A stretch of DNA of 64,000 bases from Streptomyces orinoci (GTDB lineage Bacteria > Actinomycetota > Actinomycetes > Streptomycetales > Streptomycetaceae). The DNA is taken from assembly GCF_003121295.1 (NCBI RefSeq), contig NZ_PHNC01000029.1, positions 1,364,001 through 1,428,000 of the forward strand. The letters are read 5' to 3'. The notes under the pieces were generated by a model, which was not told where the DNA came from, did not search any database, and was given only the letters and a program-made list of their open reading frames with translations. This document shows, piece after piece, positions 19,157-30,940 of the stretch (position 1 is its first letter; each line of letters opens with the position of its first letter). A program made the translations under genes and the position numbers.

Positions 19157-19993
19157 CTAGCGCTTCTTGTTCGTCTTGCGGCGGCGGACGATGTACTTGT
19201 TGCTCGCCTTCTTGGGAGAACGAGTACGACCTTCCTTCTGGCCCCAGGGCGAAACCGGGTGGCGACCACCGGAGGTCTTGCCCTCACCACCACCGTGCGG
19301 GTGGTCAACGGGGTTCATGGCGACACCGCGGACGGTCGGGCGGACGCCCTTCCAGCGCATGCGGCCGGCCTTGCCCCAGTTGATGTTCGACTGCTCGGCG
19401 TTGCCGACCTCGCCGACGGTGGCGCGGCAGCGCACGTCGACCAGGCGGATCTCACCGGACGGCATACGCAGGTGGGCCATCTGGCCCTCCTTCGCCAGCA
19501 GCTGCACGGAGGCACCCGCGGAACGGGCGAACTTCGCACCGCCGCCGGGCCGCAGCTCGATGGCGTGGATGGTCGTACCCACCGGGATGTTGCGCAGCGC
19601 CAGGTTGTTGCCCGGCTTGATGTCGGCCGCGGGGCCGTTCTCGATCCGGTCGCCCTGCTTCAGGCCACGCGGAGCGAGGATGTAGCGCTTCTCGCCGTCC
19701 ACGTAGTGGAGCAGCGCGATGCGCGCGGTGCGGTTGGGGTCGTACTCGATGTGAGCGACCTTGGCCGGCACGCCGTCCTTGTCGTGACGACGGAAGTCGA
19801 TCACGCGGTAGGCGCGCTTGTGGCCACCACCCTGGTGGCGAACGGTCACACGACCGGCGTTGTTACGGCCGCCCTTGCTGTGCAGCGGGCGGACCAGCGA
19901 CTTCTCCGGCGTGGACCGCGTGATCTCGACAAAGTCGGCGACGCTGGAGCCACGACGGCCCGGGGTCGTCGGCTTGTACTTGCGGATACCCAT
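19157..19993 (-). CDS. rplB: 50S ribosomal protein L2
   Basis: 278 residues; KPTTPGRRGSSV opening, GVAMNPVDHPHGGGEGKTSGG near the C-terminus carries the conserved His needed for peptidyl transfer. Largest primary rRNA-binding r-protein of the 50S. Confidence 0.98.
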   Translation of the reverse strand: MGIRKYKPTTPGRRGSSVADFVEITRSTPEKSLVRPLHSKGGRNNAGRVTVRHQGGGHKRAYRVIDFRRHDKDGVPAKVAHIEYDPNRTARIALLHYVDGEKRYILAPRGLKQGDRIENGPAADIKPGNNLALRNIPVGTTIHAIELRPGGGAKFARSAGASVQLLAKEGQMAHLRMPSGEIRLVDVRCRATVGEVGNAEQSNINWGKAGRMRWKGVRPTVRGVAMNPVDHPHGGGEGKTSGGRHPVSPWGQKEGRTRSPKKASNKYIVRRRKTNKKR

Positions 19994-20032
19994 TTCTCAG
20001 TCCTCGTCCGATTCCGGACGACTCGGACTCCG

Positions 20033-20356
20033 TTAGGAGACCGGGCCGCCGAAGATGTCGATACGGTCGCCCTCGGCGAGGGTCACGATGGCGCGCTTGG
20101 TGTTGGCGCGCTTGCCGAAACCGGTGCGGGTGCGCTTGCGCTTGCCCTGGCGGTTGATCGTGTTGACCCCGGTGACCTTGACCGAGAAGACCGCCTCGAC
20201 GGCCTGCTTGATCTGGGTCTTGTTGGCGCGCGGGTCGACGATGAACGTGTACTTGTTCTCGTCCAGCAGCGCGTAGCTCTTCTCCGAGACAACCGGCTTG
20301 ACCAGCAGGTCGCGCGGGTCCGAGAAGGTCTTGCTGGTGACGACGGCCTCAGTCAT
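20033..20356 (-). CDS. rplW: 50S ribosomal protein L23
   Basis: 107 residues; DPRDLLVKPVVSEKSYALLDEN and INRQGKRKRTR are typical. It forms the docking site for SRP and trigger factor at the tunnel exit. Start overlaps the rplD stop. Confidence 0.97.
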   Translation of the reverse strand: MTEAVVTSKTFSDPRDLLVKPVVSEKSYALLDENKYTFIVDPRANKTQIKQAVEAVFSVKVTGVNTINRQGKRKRTRTGFGKRANTKRAIVTLAEGDRIDIFGGPVS

Positions 20357-21006
20357 CAGGCCTCGCTCCCTTCGGTCTCAATGGCCTTGGGGCCGGACAC
20401 GAAGGACTCGAAGGCGGCCTTGGTGAAGACCACGTCGTCCGAGACGAGCACGTCGTACGTGTTCAGCTGGCCCGGCTCCAGGATGTGCACCTGGGGCAGG
20501 TTGCGGGCGGACAGCCACGCGGCCTCGTCGGCCCGGTCGGCGACCAGGAGCACGTTCTTGCGCTCCGAGATCTTGCCGAACAGGGTCTTGGCGGCCTTGG
20601 TGGAGATCTCGCCCTCGACCACGCCGGTGACGACGTGGATACGGGAGTGACGCGCCCGGTCCGAGAGGGCACCGCGCAGGGCGGCGGCCTTCATCTTCTT
20701 CGGGGTGCGCTGCGAGTAGTCACGCGGCACGGGACCGTGCACAACGCCACCACCGGCGAACTGCGGCGCGCGGGTCGAACCCTGACGGGCGCGACCGGTG
20801 CCCTTCTGGCGGTAAGGCTTCTTGCCACCGCCACGGACCTCGCCGCGGGTCTTGGTCTTGTGCGTGCCCTGGCGGGCAGCGGCCAGCTGCGCGACGACGA
20901 CCTGGTGGATCAGCGGAACGCTGACCTTGGCGTCGAAGATCTCCGCGGGGAGCTCGACGGTCCCGGCCTTGTCGCCTGCCGGCGAAAGGATGTCAATGGT
21001 GCTCAT
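20356..21006 (-). CDS. rplD: 50S ribosomal protein L4
   Basis: 216 residues; the long tunnel loop GGGKKPYRQKGTGRARQGSTR is clear. In enterobacteria L4 represses the S10 operon through the rpsJ leader; whether it does so here is untested, but a long structured leader is present upstream of rpsJ. Confidence 0.98.
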   Translation of the reverse strand: MSTIDILSPAGDKAGTVELPAEIFDAKVSVPLIHQVVVAQLAAARQGTHKTKTRGEVRGGGKKPYRQKGTGRARQGSTRAPQFAGGGVVHGPVPRDYSQRTPKKMKAAALRGALSDRARHSRIHVVTGVVEGEISTKAAKTLFGKISERKNVLLVADRADEAAWLSARNLPQVHILEPGQLNTYDVLVSDDVVFTKAAFESFVSGPKAIETEGSEA

Positions 21007-21014
21007 CGGTTACC

Positions 21015-21659
21015 TCAGGCCCCCTTGGCCGCGGTACGGACCAGGACGAGGCCGCCGTTCGGACCAGGAACCGCGCCCTTGATCAGGAGCAGGCCCTTCT
21101 CCGCGTCAACGGCGTGGACGGTCAGGTTCTGGGTGGTGACCCGCTCGTTGCCCATGCGGCCCGCCATGCGGAGGCCCTTGAACACACGGCCCGGGGTGGC
21201 ACAGCCACCGATGGAACCGGGGGAGCGGTGCTTGCGCTGGGTGCCGTGTCCGGCGCCGAGGCCACGGAAGTTGTGGCGCTTCATGACACCGGCGAAGCCC
21301 TTGCCCTTGCTCTTGCCGGTGACGTCAACCTTGACGCCGGCCTCGAACACGTCCGCGGTGATCTCCTGGCCGAGGGTGTACTCGGCGGCGTCGGAGGTGC
21401 GGATCTCCACCAGGTGGCGGCGGGGGGTCACGTCGGCCTTGGCGAAGTGGCCCTTGAGGGGCTTGTTCACCTTGCGCGGGTCGATCTCGCCGAAGGCGAT
21501 CTGGACCGACTCATAGCCGTCGGCGTCGTTGGTGCGGACCTGCGTGACAACGCAGGGGCCGGCCTTGACAACGGTGACCGGGACAACACGGTTGTTCTCG
21601 TCCCAGACCTGCGTCATGCCGAGCTTCTCGCCCAGGACGCCCTTGATCTGCTTAGCCAT
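21015..21659 (-). CDS. rplC: 50S ribosomal protein L3
   Basis: 214 residues from ATG at 21659 (MAKQIKGVLGEKLGMTQVWD). The extended loop FAGVMKRHNFRGLGAGHGTQ reaches the peptidyl transferase centre. Confidence 0.97.
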   Translation of the reverse strand: MAKQIKGVLGEKLGMTQVWDENNRVVPVTVVKAGPCVVTQVRTNDADGYESVQIAFGEIDPRKVNKPLKGHFAKADVTPRRHLVEIRTSDAAEYTLGQEITADVFEAGVKVDVTGKSKGKGFAGVMKRHNFRGLGAGHGTQRKHRSPGSIGGCATPGRVFKGLRMAGRMGNERVTTQNLTVHAVDAEKGLLLIKGAVPGPNGGLVLVRTAAKGA

Positions 21660-21672
21660 CTCGCGCGTCACC

Positions 21673-21981
21673 TCAGAGCTTGATCTCGATGTCGACGCCG
21701 GCCGGCAGGTCGAGACGCATCAGCGAGTCAACCGTCTTCGGCGTGGGGTCGAGGATGTCGATGAGGCGCTTGTGCGTGCGCATCTCGAAGTGCTCGCGCG
21801 AGTCCTTGTACTTGTGCGGCGACTTGATGACGCAGTACACGTTCTTCTCAGTGGGCAGCGGCACCGGGCCCGCGACCGACGCACCAGTGCGGGTCACCGT
21901 CTCGACGATCTTCTTCGCCGAGGAGTCGATGACCTCGTGGTCGTAGGCCTTGAGCCGGATGCGGATCTTCTGTCCCGCCAT
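21673..21981 (-). CDS. rpsJ: 30S ribosomal protein S10 (NusE)
   Basis: 102 residues; AGQKIRIRLKAYDHEVIDSS opening and SREHFEMRTHKRLIDI. S10 is also the NusG-binding transcription antitermination factor NusE. First gene of the S10 cluster, behind a leader of about 360 nt with its own promoter. Confidence 0.98.
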   Translation of the reverse strand: MAGQKIRIRLKAYDHEVIDSSAKKIVETVTRTGASVAGPVPLPTEKNVYCVIKSPHKYKDSREHFEMRTHKRLIDILDPTPKTVDSLMRLDLPAGVDIEIKL

Positions 21982-22347
21982 GGCTACTTCGTAGTCCTGT
22001 CTCTCGTAACGCTCTGGGACTCGGTGCGCTGCGCGTCCAGCACGCCGTCCCTCCCCGCTCACTCCGACCCACGCGGTCGGGCGTGTCGCGCCCCTTCCAG
22101 CAAATCTCCCCAAAGGAAGATCCCTGCTCAAGGGGTTCGTGGGGGAAGGACACCCACCGAGTGCCTGGCCGGTACCCCGCTGACACTTCCCGGAAGATTC
22201 CCGTACTTCCGCCCCTCATCAGGGGCGACGAGTACTGCGGGACTCGCTTCCAGTCCTCCCGGCGGGAGGCGCGCAGCATCGGCACTCAACCGAGCAACCT
22301 GAACAGTGTGCCATACGGGCCCGAAGGGGCGCCAATCGGAGCCGAAG
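21982..22347 (-). promoter_or_regulatory. Long 5' leader of the S10 cluster
   Basis: About 360 nt between the promoter and the rpsJ start, with no convincing gene on either strand. It contains inverted segments, including CGCCCCT...AGGGGCG near 22214-22229, and the hairpin word shared with the rpsL leader at 22064-22088. Confidence 0.65.
22064..22088 (-). promoter_or_regulatory. Hairpin word shared with the rpsL leader
   Basis: On the RNA strand it reads CGACACGCCCGACCGCG then TGGGTCGG; CCGAC pairs with GTCGG. The rpsL leader carries the same 25 nt with one change (29514-29538). The word sits 83-107 nt before the rpsJ start. Confidence 0.6.
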
Positions 22348-22375
22348 AACCTACACCGCCTGTCCAAGTTGTCAA
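22348..22375 (-). promoter_or_regulatory. Promoter of the S10 cluster
   Basis: -35 TTGACA (22370-22375) and -10 TAGGTT (22348-22353) with a 16-nt spacer, matching the principal-sigma consensus. Confidence 0.75.
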
Positions 22376-22545
22376 ACCGCCGACCCGGCATAGCGGACAC
22401 TAGGGTCGTTTCCGGGTGCCCCTCGACCGCCACCGCCAGGTAAGGCTTTGTCGCATCTTGGGCAACCCGAGCGCATTTCCGCCCGTCCCTTCACACGCTG
22501 GGGGGACGTATGGTTGCGCGCTGCACAACGGACGGAGTCAGGTAG

Positions 22546-24672
22546 TTGGACATCACACCGCCCCGGGTCCTCGCGGGAAATCCGCGCCCGGTCTCCCGAC
22601 GCACGGTCCTCGCCGGCATCGCCGCCACCTCCCTGGTGACCGCGGTGGCCGGCTGCAGCGGCGACAAGAAGAAGGCGGCGCTCTCCCCGGTACGCGCCCT
22701 GGACCCGGCCAACACCGCCTCCTACGCCAAGGCGGGCAGCCCGCTGCTGCTCCAGGTGATGGCGCACCCCGATGACGACCTGTTCTTTATGAACCCCGAC
22801 GCCTCGCACATCGTGCAGGCCGGGGTGCCGGTGGTGTCGGTCTATGTGACGGCCGGCGAGGCGGTCGGGCAGAACTGGATCAAGGGCATGCCCAAGCCGC
22901 CCAAGCACGACAAGGCCGCCTACTCCTCGTCCCGCCACCAGGGCCTGCGCCAGGCCTATGCCGAGATGATCGGCAAGGACAGGTTCGCCTCCTGGAACAA
23001 GTCCGTGCTGGACCTGCCCGGCGGGGTCAAGGCGGAGACCAATGAGCTGGTCAACGGCGACAAGCGGGTCCGGCTGATCTTCCTCAATCTGGCCATGCTC
23101 TCGGCGCACAAGACCCGGATGCCCGATCTGTGGGAGAAGCCCGGCGCCCAGATGCAGAGCCTGATCGCCACCGGCTCCCCCTGCACCGAGGTCAGCCACT
23201 ACCGGCACAGCACCCTGGTGGACGTCCTCGCCGGGATCATGGACCGCTACAAGCCGACCGTGGTGCACACCATGGACCCGGACCCCGACTTCCAGGTGCA
23301 TGACGCCACCCACCCCAAGGACAACGACTACGGGGCCTGCTCGGACCACCGCGACCACACCCCGACCGCGCTCTTCACCTGGAAGGCGCTCTCCCAGTGG
23401 GTGCACGACGCCACCGAGCGGGACGGCCATCCGCCGCGCTTTGTCACCACCGCCTTCCGCGGCTACTACAACCAGCGCTGGCCGCACAATCTCCCGGCGG
23501 AGATCGTGGAGGACAAGCACAAGCTGGTCGAGGCCTACGGCGGCGACCCCCACTGGAGCTGCGGCAACACCGCCGGCTGCGGTGACTACGGGCAGGGCGG
23601 CAACCGCCCGATGAAGAACCGCAAGGGCTGGATCCGCTCCACCCACTACCGCTACCCGGGCGCCACCCCGGTCGCCGCCCTGGGCAAGTCCGGCCGGCTG
23701 GAGCTCTTCGGGGTACTGGGCCTGCACGCGGTGCGCTGGCAGGAGACCGCGCCGGGCAGCGGCCGCTTCGGCGAGCCGCAGAATCTGGGCGGCGGCCCCT
23801 TCGCCCCTGCGCTGGCCACGGTCCAGGACTCCACCGGCCGTCGCCTGGTCTTCGCCCTGCGCTTCTCCGCGCTCAAGGGCGAGGGACGGGCCGACACCCG
23901 GGAGCTGGTGTACCTGGAGGAGAAGTCCCCGGGCAGCGGCACCTTCGGCAGCTGGAAGAGCCTGGGCAACCCCGAGCACAAGCCCGACCGGGGCCGCCGG
24001 GTGGGCATCCCGGCCGTGGTGGCCACCCCCGACGGCAAGGTGCACCTCTTCGTCCGCAACGCCGGCAAGGGCGTCTCCAGCCGGGTACGGGCGGCCGACG
24101 GCAAGTGGGGCAAGTGGCAGAGCCTGCACGGCCAGGAGCTCCAGGAGGGCCTGACCGCCGTCCTGGACAAGGACAACCTGGTGCATGTCTTCGGCATCGG
24201 CCGGGACACGGTGCACCACTGGACCCAGGAGGCGGCCGACAAGCCGGTGAAGCTCGCCAAGCTCAAGGGGCTCCCCCAGCCGGGCGGCGACCCCATCGGC
24301 GCCGGGCTGGACCCGGACGGCGCGCTCTGCGTGGTCTACCGCCGGCCGGCCGCCAAGGAGCCGGTCGGCTACCGCCTCAAGGGCGGGGACGCGACGGAGC
24401 AGCTGGACGGCTCCGCGCTGGGCTGCCTCGCCGGTTATGGCACGGTGGCCGCGCTGGGCGTGCCGGCCCGGGGCGGCAAGGACCAGCTGCTGCTGCTCTC
24501 CCGCAGCCTGGACGGTCACGCTCAGCTGATGCCCTCCGACGGCGACAGCCCCACGGTGGCCTCGGGCCAGCCGATCCCGGTCGGCACGGCGGCCCTGACC
24601 GCGGACGCGGACCACCGCCCCTGCGTACTCGCCTTCGCCCCGGACGCGTCCCCCTGGCTCTGGCGCCCGTAG
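22546..24672 (+). CDS. PIG-L family deacetylase lipoprotein with C-terminal repeat domain
   Basis: 708 residues from a TTG start preceded by GGAG. Arg18-Arg19 in a twin-arginine-like signal lead into a hydrophobic stretch ending in lipobox AVAGC (Cys37), so it is probably Tat-exported and membrane-anchored. The PIG-L/LmbE zinc deacetylase domain spans about 65-310: MAHPDDDLF at 72-80 and SDHRDH downstream give the metal ligands. Residues 350-708 form repeated beta-strands with W/F-G-x-W motifs (KWGKWQSL, TFGSWKSL), likely a propeller-like sugar-binding fold. The substrate is presumably an N-acetylated glycan. It is divergent from rpsJ and convergent with tuf. Confidence 0.88.
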   Translation: MDITPPRVLAGNPRPVSRRTVLAGIAATSLVTAVAGCSGDKKKAALSPVRALDPANTASYAKAGSPLLLQVMAHPDDDLFFMNPDASHIVQAGVPVVSVYVTAGEAVGQNWIKGMPKPPKHDKAAYSSSRHQGLRQAYAEMIGKDRFASWNKSVLDLPGGVKAETNELVNGDKRVRLIFLNLAMLSAHKTRMPDLWEKPGAQMQSLIATGSPCTEVSHYRHSTLVDVLAGIMDRYKPTVVHTMDPDPDFQVHDATHPKDNDYGACSDHRDHTPTALFTWKALSQWVHDATERDGHPPRFVTTAFRGYYNQRWPHNLPAEIVEDKHKLVEAYGGDPHWSCGNTAGCGDYGQGGNRPMKNRKGWIRSTHYRYPGATPVAALGKSGRLELFGVLGLHAVRWQETAPGSGRFGEPQNLGGGPFAPALATVQDSTGRRLVFALRFSALKGEGRADTRELVYLEEKSPGSGTFGSWKSLGNPEHKPDRGRRVGIPAVVATPDGKVHLFVRNAGKGVSSRVRAADGKWGKWQSLHGQELQEGLTAVLDKDNLVHVFGIGRDTVHHWTQEAADKPVKLAKLKGLPQPGGDPIGAGLDPDGALCVVYRRPAAKEPVGYRLKGGDATEQLDGSALGCLAGYGTVAALGVPARGGKDQLLLLSRSLDGHAQLMPSDGDSPTVASGQPIPVGTAALTADADHRPCVLAFAPDASPWLWRP

Positions 24673-24796
24673 GGCACCCCCGGTTGCCGTCCGGCTGCGG
24701 GCCGGGCCGCGTTGTGGGCAGTCGTTCCGCAGGGCGATGGGGGTGCCCCCGCGCCGTACAGGCGTGGGGGAGGGTGGGCACAACGCCCACCGGGCC

Positions 24797-24885
24797 GCAC
24801 CCGGCAACGAAACCCCGTCCTGCCGACGACCCTCGCCGCCCGGCCGCAGGCCGTAGAGGCTGGTCGCGCAGTTCCCCGCGCCCCT
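24797..24885 (+). repeat. 89-bp dispersed repeat, tandem copy a
   Basis: Begins with GCACCCGGCAACGAAAC, has a CCGCAGGCCGT box, and ends with the 22-nt word at 24864-24885. The second copy starts 7 bp later. Confidence 0.85.
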
Positions 24886-24892
24886 GAGGGGC

Positions 24893-24981
24893 GCACCCGG
24901 CAACGAAACTGCATCTGCCGACAACCCTTGCCGTCCGACCGCAGGCCGTGCCTGGTTGCTCGCGCAGTTCCCCGCGCCCCT
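24893..24981 (+). repeat. 89-bp dispersed repeat, tandem copy b
   Basis: Same 89-bp length and landmarks as the preceding copy, ending with the 22-nt word at 24960-24981. The two fill most of the 424-bp gap between the PIG-L and tuf stops; a further partial GCGCCCCT-rich piece follows to about 25017. Confidence 0.85.
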
Positions 24982-25028
24982 AGCGGGGCACCCCCGCGCC
25001 CCTGACAGGGCGCACCCCGCACGCACGA

Positions 25029-25067
25029 AAGGGCGGGCCCAGGGTGTGAAACCCCGGGCCCGCCCTT
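25029..25067. terminator. Terminator between the tuf and PIG-L genes
   Basis: 12-bp perfect arms AAGGGCGGGCCC / GGGCCCGCCCTT with an inner GGG/CCC extension, 29 bp past the tuf stop. Symmetric, so it can serve both converging genes. Confidence 0.85.
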
Positions 25068-25096
25068 AACGCAGGCGTGGTGCCCTAGATCAGCAA

Positions 25097-26290
<1,194 letters not shown>

Positions 26291-26384
26291 TGGGGTCCTC
26301 CTGGGAGTGGTTCTGTACGCCTTACTTCATCGGCGCCAGGTGATCTTCTGGGGTGCCGTCCGCCGGGGCAACCACCAAAATATG

Positions 26385-26411
26385 GCGGTATGCCCCGACA
26401 GCCGGTGTCAA
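26385..26411 (-). promoter_or_regulatory. Candidate tuf promoter
   Basis: A perfect -35 TTGACA (26406-26411) in the fusA-tuf gap; the best -10 is TACCGC (26385-26390) at a short 15-nt spacing. The 161-bp gap supports a separate promoter. Confidence 0.5.
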
Positions 26412-26451
26412 GCCTAAAGCGTCGGTCCCGTCATCGGAGACGGGAGTCGAA

Positions 26452-28575
<2,124 letters not shown>

Positions 28576-28614
28576 ATGGCTCAGTCTTCTCTCGGTTCTC
28601 GATGGGGGTAGCGA

Positions 28615-29085
28615 CTACCAGCGGTAGTGCGCGAAGGCCTTGTTGGACTCGGCCATCTTGTGCGTGTCCTCACGCTTCTTGACCGAGGCGCCGAGACCGT
28701 TCGAAGCGTCCAGCAGCTCGTTCATGAGGCGCTCGGTCATGGTCTTCTCGCGACGGGCGCGGGAGTAGCCGACCAGCCAGCGCAGCGCCAGGGTGGAGGC
28801 GCGGCCCGGGCGGACCTCGACCGGCACCTGGTAGGTGGCGCCACCGACGCGGCGGGACTTGACCTCAAGGGCGGGCTTGACGTTCTCAAGCGCGCGCTTC
28901 AGCGTGATGACCGGGTCGTTGCCGGTCTTCTCGCGCAGACCCTCCATGGCGCCGTACACAATGCGCTCGGCGGTGGAGCGCTTGCCGTGCAGCAGGATCT
29001 TGTTGATCAGCGAGGTGACAAGAGGAGAACCGTAGACCGGGTCGATGATGACCGGGCGCTTCGGGGCGGGGCCCTTACGAGGCAT
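28615..29085 (-). CDS. rpsG: 30S ribosomal protein S7
   Basis: 156 residues; PRKGPAPKRPVIIDPVYGS opening and RRVGGATYQVPVEVRP. S7 nucleates the 30S head and in enterobacteria represses the str operon. Two bases separate it from rpsL. Confidence 0.98.
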   Translation of the reverse strand: MPRKGPAPKRPVIIDPVYGSPLVTSLINKILLHGKRSTAERIVYGAMEGLREKTGNDPVITLKRALENVKPALEVKSRRVGGATYQVPVEVRPGRASTLALRWLVGYSRARREKTMTERLMNELLDASNGLGASVKKREDTHKMAESNKAFAHYRW

Positions 29086-29087
29086 TC

Positions 29088-29459
29088 TTACTTCTCCTTC
29101 TTGGCGCCGTAGCGGCTGCGAGCCTGCTTGCGGTTCTTGACGCCCTGGGTGTCGAGCGAGCCACGGATGATCTTGTAGCGAACGCCCGGCAGGTCCTTCA
29201 CACGACCGCCACGCACGAGCACGATGGAGTGCTCCTGCAGGTTGTGGCCCTCACCCGGAATGTAAGCGGTGACCTCGATGCCGGAGGTCAGACGCACACG
29301 CGCGACCTTGCGGAGCGCCGAGTTCGGCTTCTTCGGGGTGGTCGTGAACACGCGGGTGCAGACGCCGCGGCGCTGGGGCGAACCCTCGAGTGCGGGCGTC
29401 TTGTTCTTCTCGACCTTGTCCTGCCGGCCCTTCCGGACCAGCTGCTGGATCGTAGGCAC
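29088..29459 (-). CDS. rpsL: 30S ribosomal protein S12
   Basis: 123 residues; PTIQQLVRKGRQDK opening. The two lysine hot spots of streptomycin resistance (in TPKKPNSALRK and GRVKDLPGVRY) are wild type, so no resistance is predicted here. First gene of the str operon, with a leader of about 210 nt. Confidence 0.98.
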   Translation of the reverse strand: MPTIQQLVRKGRQDKVEKNKTPALEGSPQRRGVCTRVFTTTPKKPNSALRKVARVRLTSGIEVTAYIPGEGHNLQEHSIVLVRGGRVKDLPGVRYKIIRGSLDTQGVKNRKQARSRYGAKKEK

Positions 29460-29678
29460 CGTTTCTCCGGTTTCTGTGTGCCGATCACGATAAAACTAAC
29501 CTGGAACCGCACGCCGACCCACGCGGTCGGGTGTGTCGAAACCCGCAGACCCCCGCCGAAGGGCGATTGGGTGCGGATTTCGGTGTCTCCGAGCGATTGC
29601 GTACCCCTCGGATCCGGGTCTCCCGCACGGTCTGAAGGCACGCACAAGAGCCCGGGGACACCCCAGGCACAAGGTCAG
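29460..29678 (-). promoter_or_regulatory. 5' leader of the str operon
   Basis: About 210 nt without a gene between the promoter and rpsL. It holds the hairpin word shared with the rpsJ leader (29514-29538) and a downstream AT-rich stretch AGTTTTATCGTG just before rpsL. Confidence 0.6.
29514..29538 (-). promoter_or_regulatory. Hairpin word shared with the rpsJ leader
   Basis: 24 of 25 nt identical to 22064-22088; the single difference (A for G) lies outside the CCGAC/GTCGG stem. It is 55-79 nt before the rpsL start. Confidence 0.6.
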
Positions 29679-29707
29679 AGCGTACCTAGCGCATGGGCTG
29701 CGGTCAA
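29679..29707 (-). promoter_or_regulatory. Promoter of the str operon
   Basis: -35 TTGACC (29702-29707), 17-nt spacer, -10 TACGCT (29679-29684). Confidence 0.75.
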
Positions 29708-29951
29708 AACAAATGCACACGCGGAGGACACCCTGATGTGCGGCGTATGTCCCAGATCAGGGTCGCATGACGGGGGCGTTGTGGCACCCCGTGGCGGGCG
29801 TCAGCGCCGCATTGAGCGGAGTCACCCGCACGGGGCGGCCATCCGGAGCACTCATGAGCCCGCGTCGCCGCGGTACGGGATGAGATGGCTTGCCGGCCAT
29901 GGCGCATGCTGATGATCTGTGGGGTGAACGCCGAGAGAGCGGAGTGACGCC

Positions 29952-30587
29952 ATGTGGGGGTGGCGGCGTGCCAGGGGCCAGTGGTCGGCGGAGGCCGGAG
30001 AGGTCCTGCGCGAGACGATCGAACGGGCTGTGGAGAACCATCGGCTGCTGGACCATGCGTACGCGCGTCTCGCGGACGCGCTGGAGCAGGTGAAGAGCCT
30101 GCTGGGCCAAGGGGACGGGCTACCGGCCGACACGGTGCGGGCGCGGCTGGCGACGGTCCAGCCGACCCTGGACCACTGGCCCGCGGCCCGGGCATCGTTC
30201 GACCGGGCGGTGGCCGCCTGGCGCGACCCGGAGGGGGTCGCCCCGGAAGCGGTCCGGGAGGCGATAGAGACTTTCGCCATTCGCGCCGAGGGCGCGGCCT
30301 CGCTGATGGACTCGGTCAGCGGTGCGGCGGAGAACCTCCTCGGCCTCCGCGACAAGCTCCTGGAGATACGGGCCAGGCTGGCCCCCGTACGCGAGCGCGC
30401 CCACGCGGCCCTGACCGCCGCGCGCACCGAACTCGTCGGCTTGCCGCTGGCGGCCCAACTGGAGGCCGTCGAGGAGCAGTTGCACGCCCTGGACGCCGGC
30501 CGGGTCGAGGTCGAGCCCAACCACAGATTGACCGATGCGTACCGGAACCTGGAGCTACGACTGGCGGAGCTGCGGGGCGCGCCGTAG
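29952..30587 (+). CDS. Hypothetical helical protein
   Basis: 211 residues, ATG with GGAG upstream. The whole sequence is Ala/Leu/Glu/Arg-rich and predicted helical by its heptad-like pattern (AENLLGLRDKLLEIRARLAPVRERA), with no signal peptide, membrane span or cysteine. I do not recognise the family; a coiled-coil or four-helix bundle is likely. It is the first gene of the accessory stretch between rpsL and rpoC. A weak promoter TTGCCG-17-TGATCT lies at 29890-29918. Confidence 0.65.
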   Translation: MWGWRRARGQWSAEAGEVLRETIERAVENHRLLDHAYARLADALEQVKSLLGQGDGLPADTVRARLATVQPTLDHWPAARASFDRAVAAWRDPEGVAPEAVREAIETFAIRAEGAASLMDSVSGAAENLLGLRDKLLEIRARLAPVRERAHAALTAARTELVGLPLAAQLEAVEEQLHALDAGRVEVEPNHRLTDAYRNLELRLAELRGAP

Positions 30588-30652
30588 GGGCGAGGGCAAC
30601 ACAGGGTGTGTTATCGGCCACTTCGGCCCTCTCGGGCTGCCCCCGCCCCGCA
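30588..30652 (-). pseudogene. Possible decayed DUF397 fragment
   Basis: Read on the minus strand this piece gives QPERAEVADNTPCVA, matching QPDCLEAADNIPGVV of the intact DUF397 gene 213 bp away. Upstream the reading runs into the 22-nt repeat. There is no start codon and no room for a full gene. Confidence 0.35.
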
Positions 30653-30674
30653 AGGGGCGCGGGGAACTGCGCGA
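30653..30674 (-). repeat. 22-nt dispersed repeat
   Basis: An exact copy followed by CCAGCCAC, next to the putative DUF397 remnant. Confidence 0.85.
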
Positions 30675-30709
30675 CCAGCCACGGACGGACCGCGCCCGGC
30701 ACTCAATGC

Positions 30710-30940
30710 CTATGGCTTCAGCGAGCCCATGCTCACGGCACGGACGAAGAACGCCCACGGTTCCGGGCCGAACGCGAGGGCGGTGCGGTGCGGGTTCTTG
30801 GAGTCCCGGACGGGGACAACACCGGGTATGTTGTCGGCGGCTTCAAGACAGTCCGGCTGCCCAGCCCCATTGCCGGATCCGCTATGAGTGCTCTTCCGCC
30901 ATACGGCAAGACCCAGGTCAGGCTCGATCTTCACCTGCAT
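30710..30940 (-). CDS. DUF397 protein
   Basis: 76 residues with the DUF397 signature: WRKSTHSGSGNG, a conserved Cys (PDCLEAAD), VPVRDSKNP and an aromatic end WAFFVRAV. DUF397 genes in streptomycetes are typically paired with an XRE regulator and several such pairs affect development or antibiotic production. Here its ATG lies inside the XRE gene with GAGGAG directly upstream, overlapping it by 23 bp, so the two are translationally coupled. Confidence 0.85.
   Translation of the reverse strand: MQVKIEPDLGLAVWRKSTHSGSGNGAGQPDCLEAADNIPGVVPVRDSKNPHRTALAFGPEPWAFFVRAVSMGSLKP

Noticed and set aside
22372..25026. Minus-strand 880-codon frame opposite the PIG-L gene
   Set aside because: It reads through the 89-bp repeats (repeated GAGNCA peptides) and the complement of a clear PIG-L gene.
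29088..29459. Streptomycin-resistance change in rpsL
   Set aside because: Both lysine hot spots are intact.
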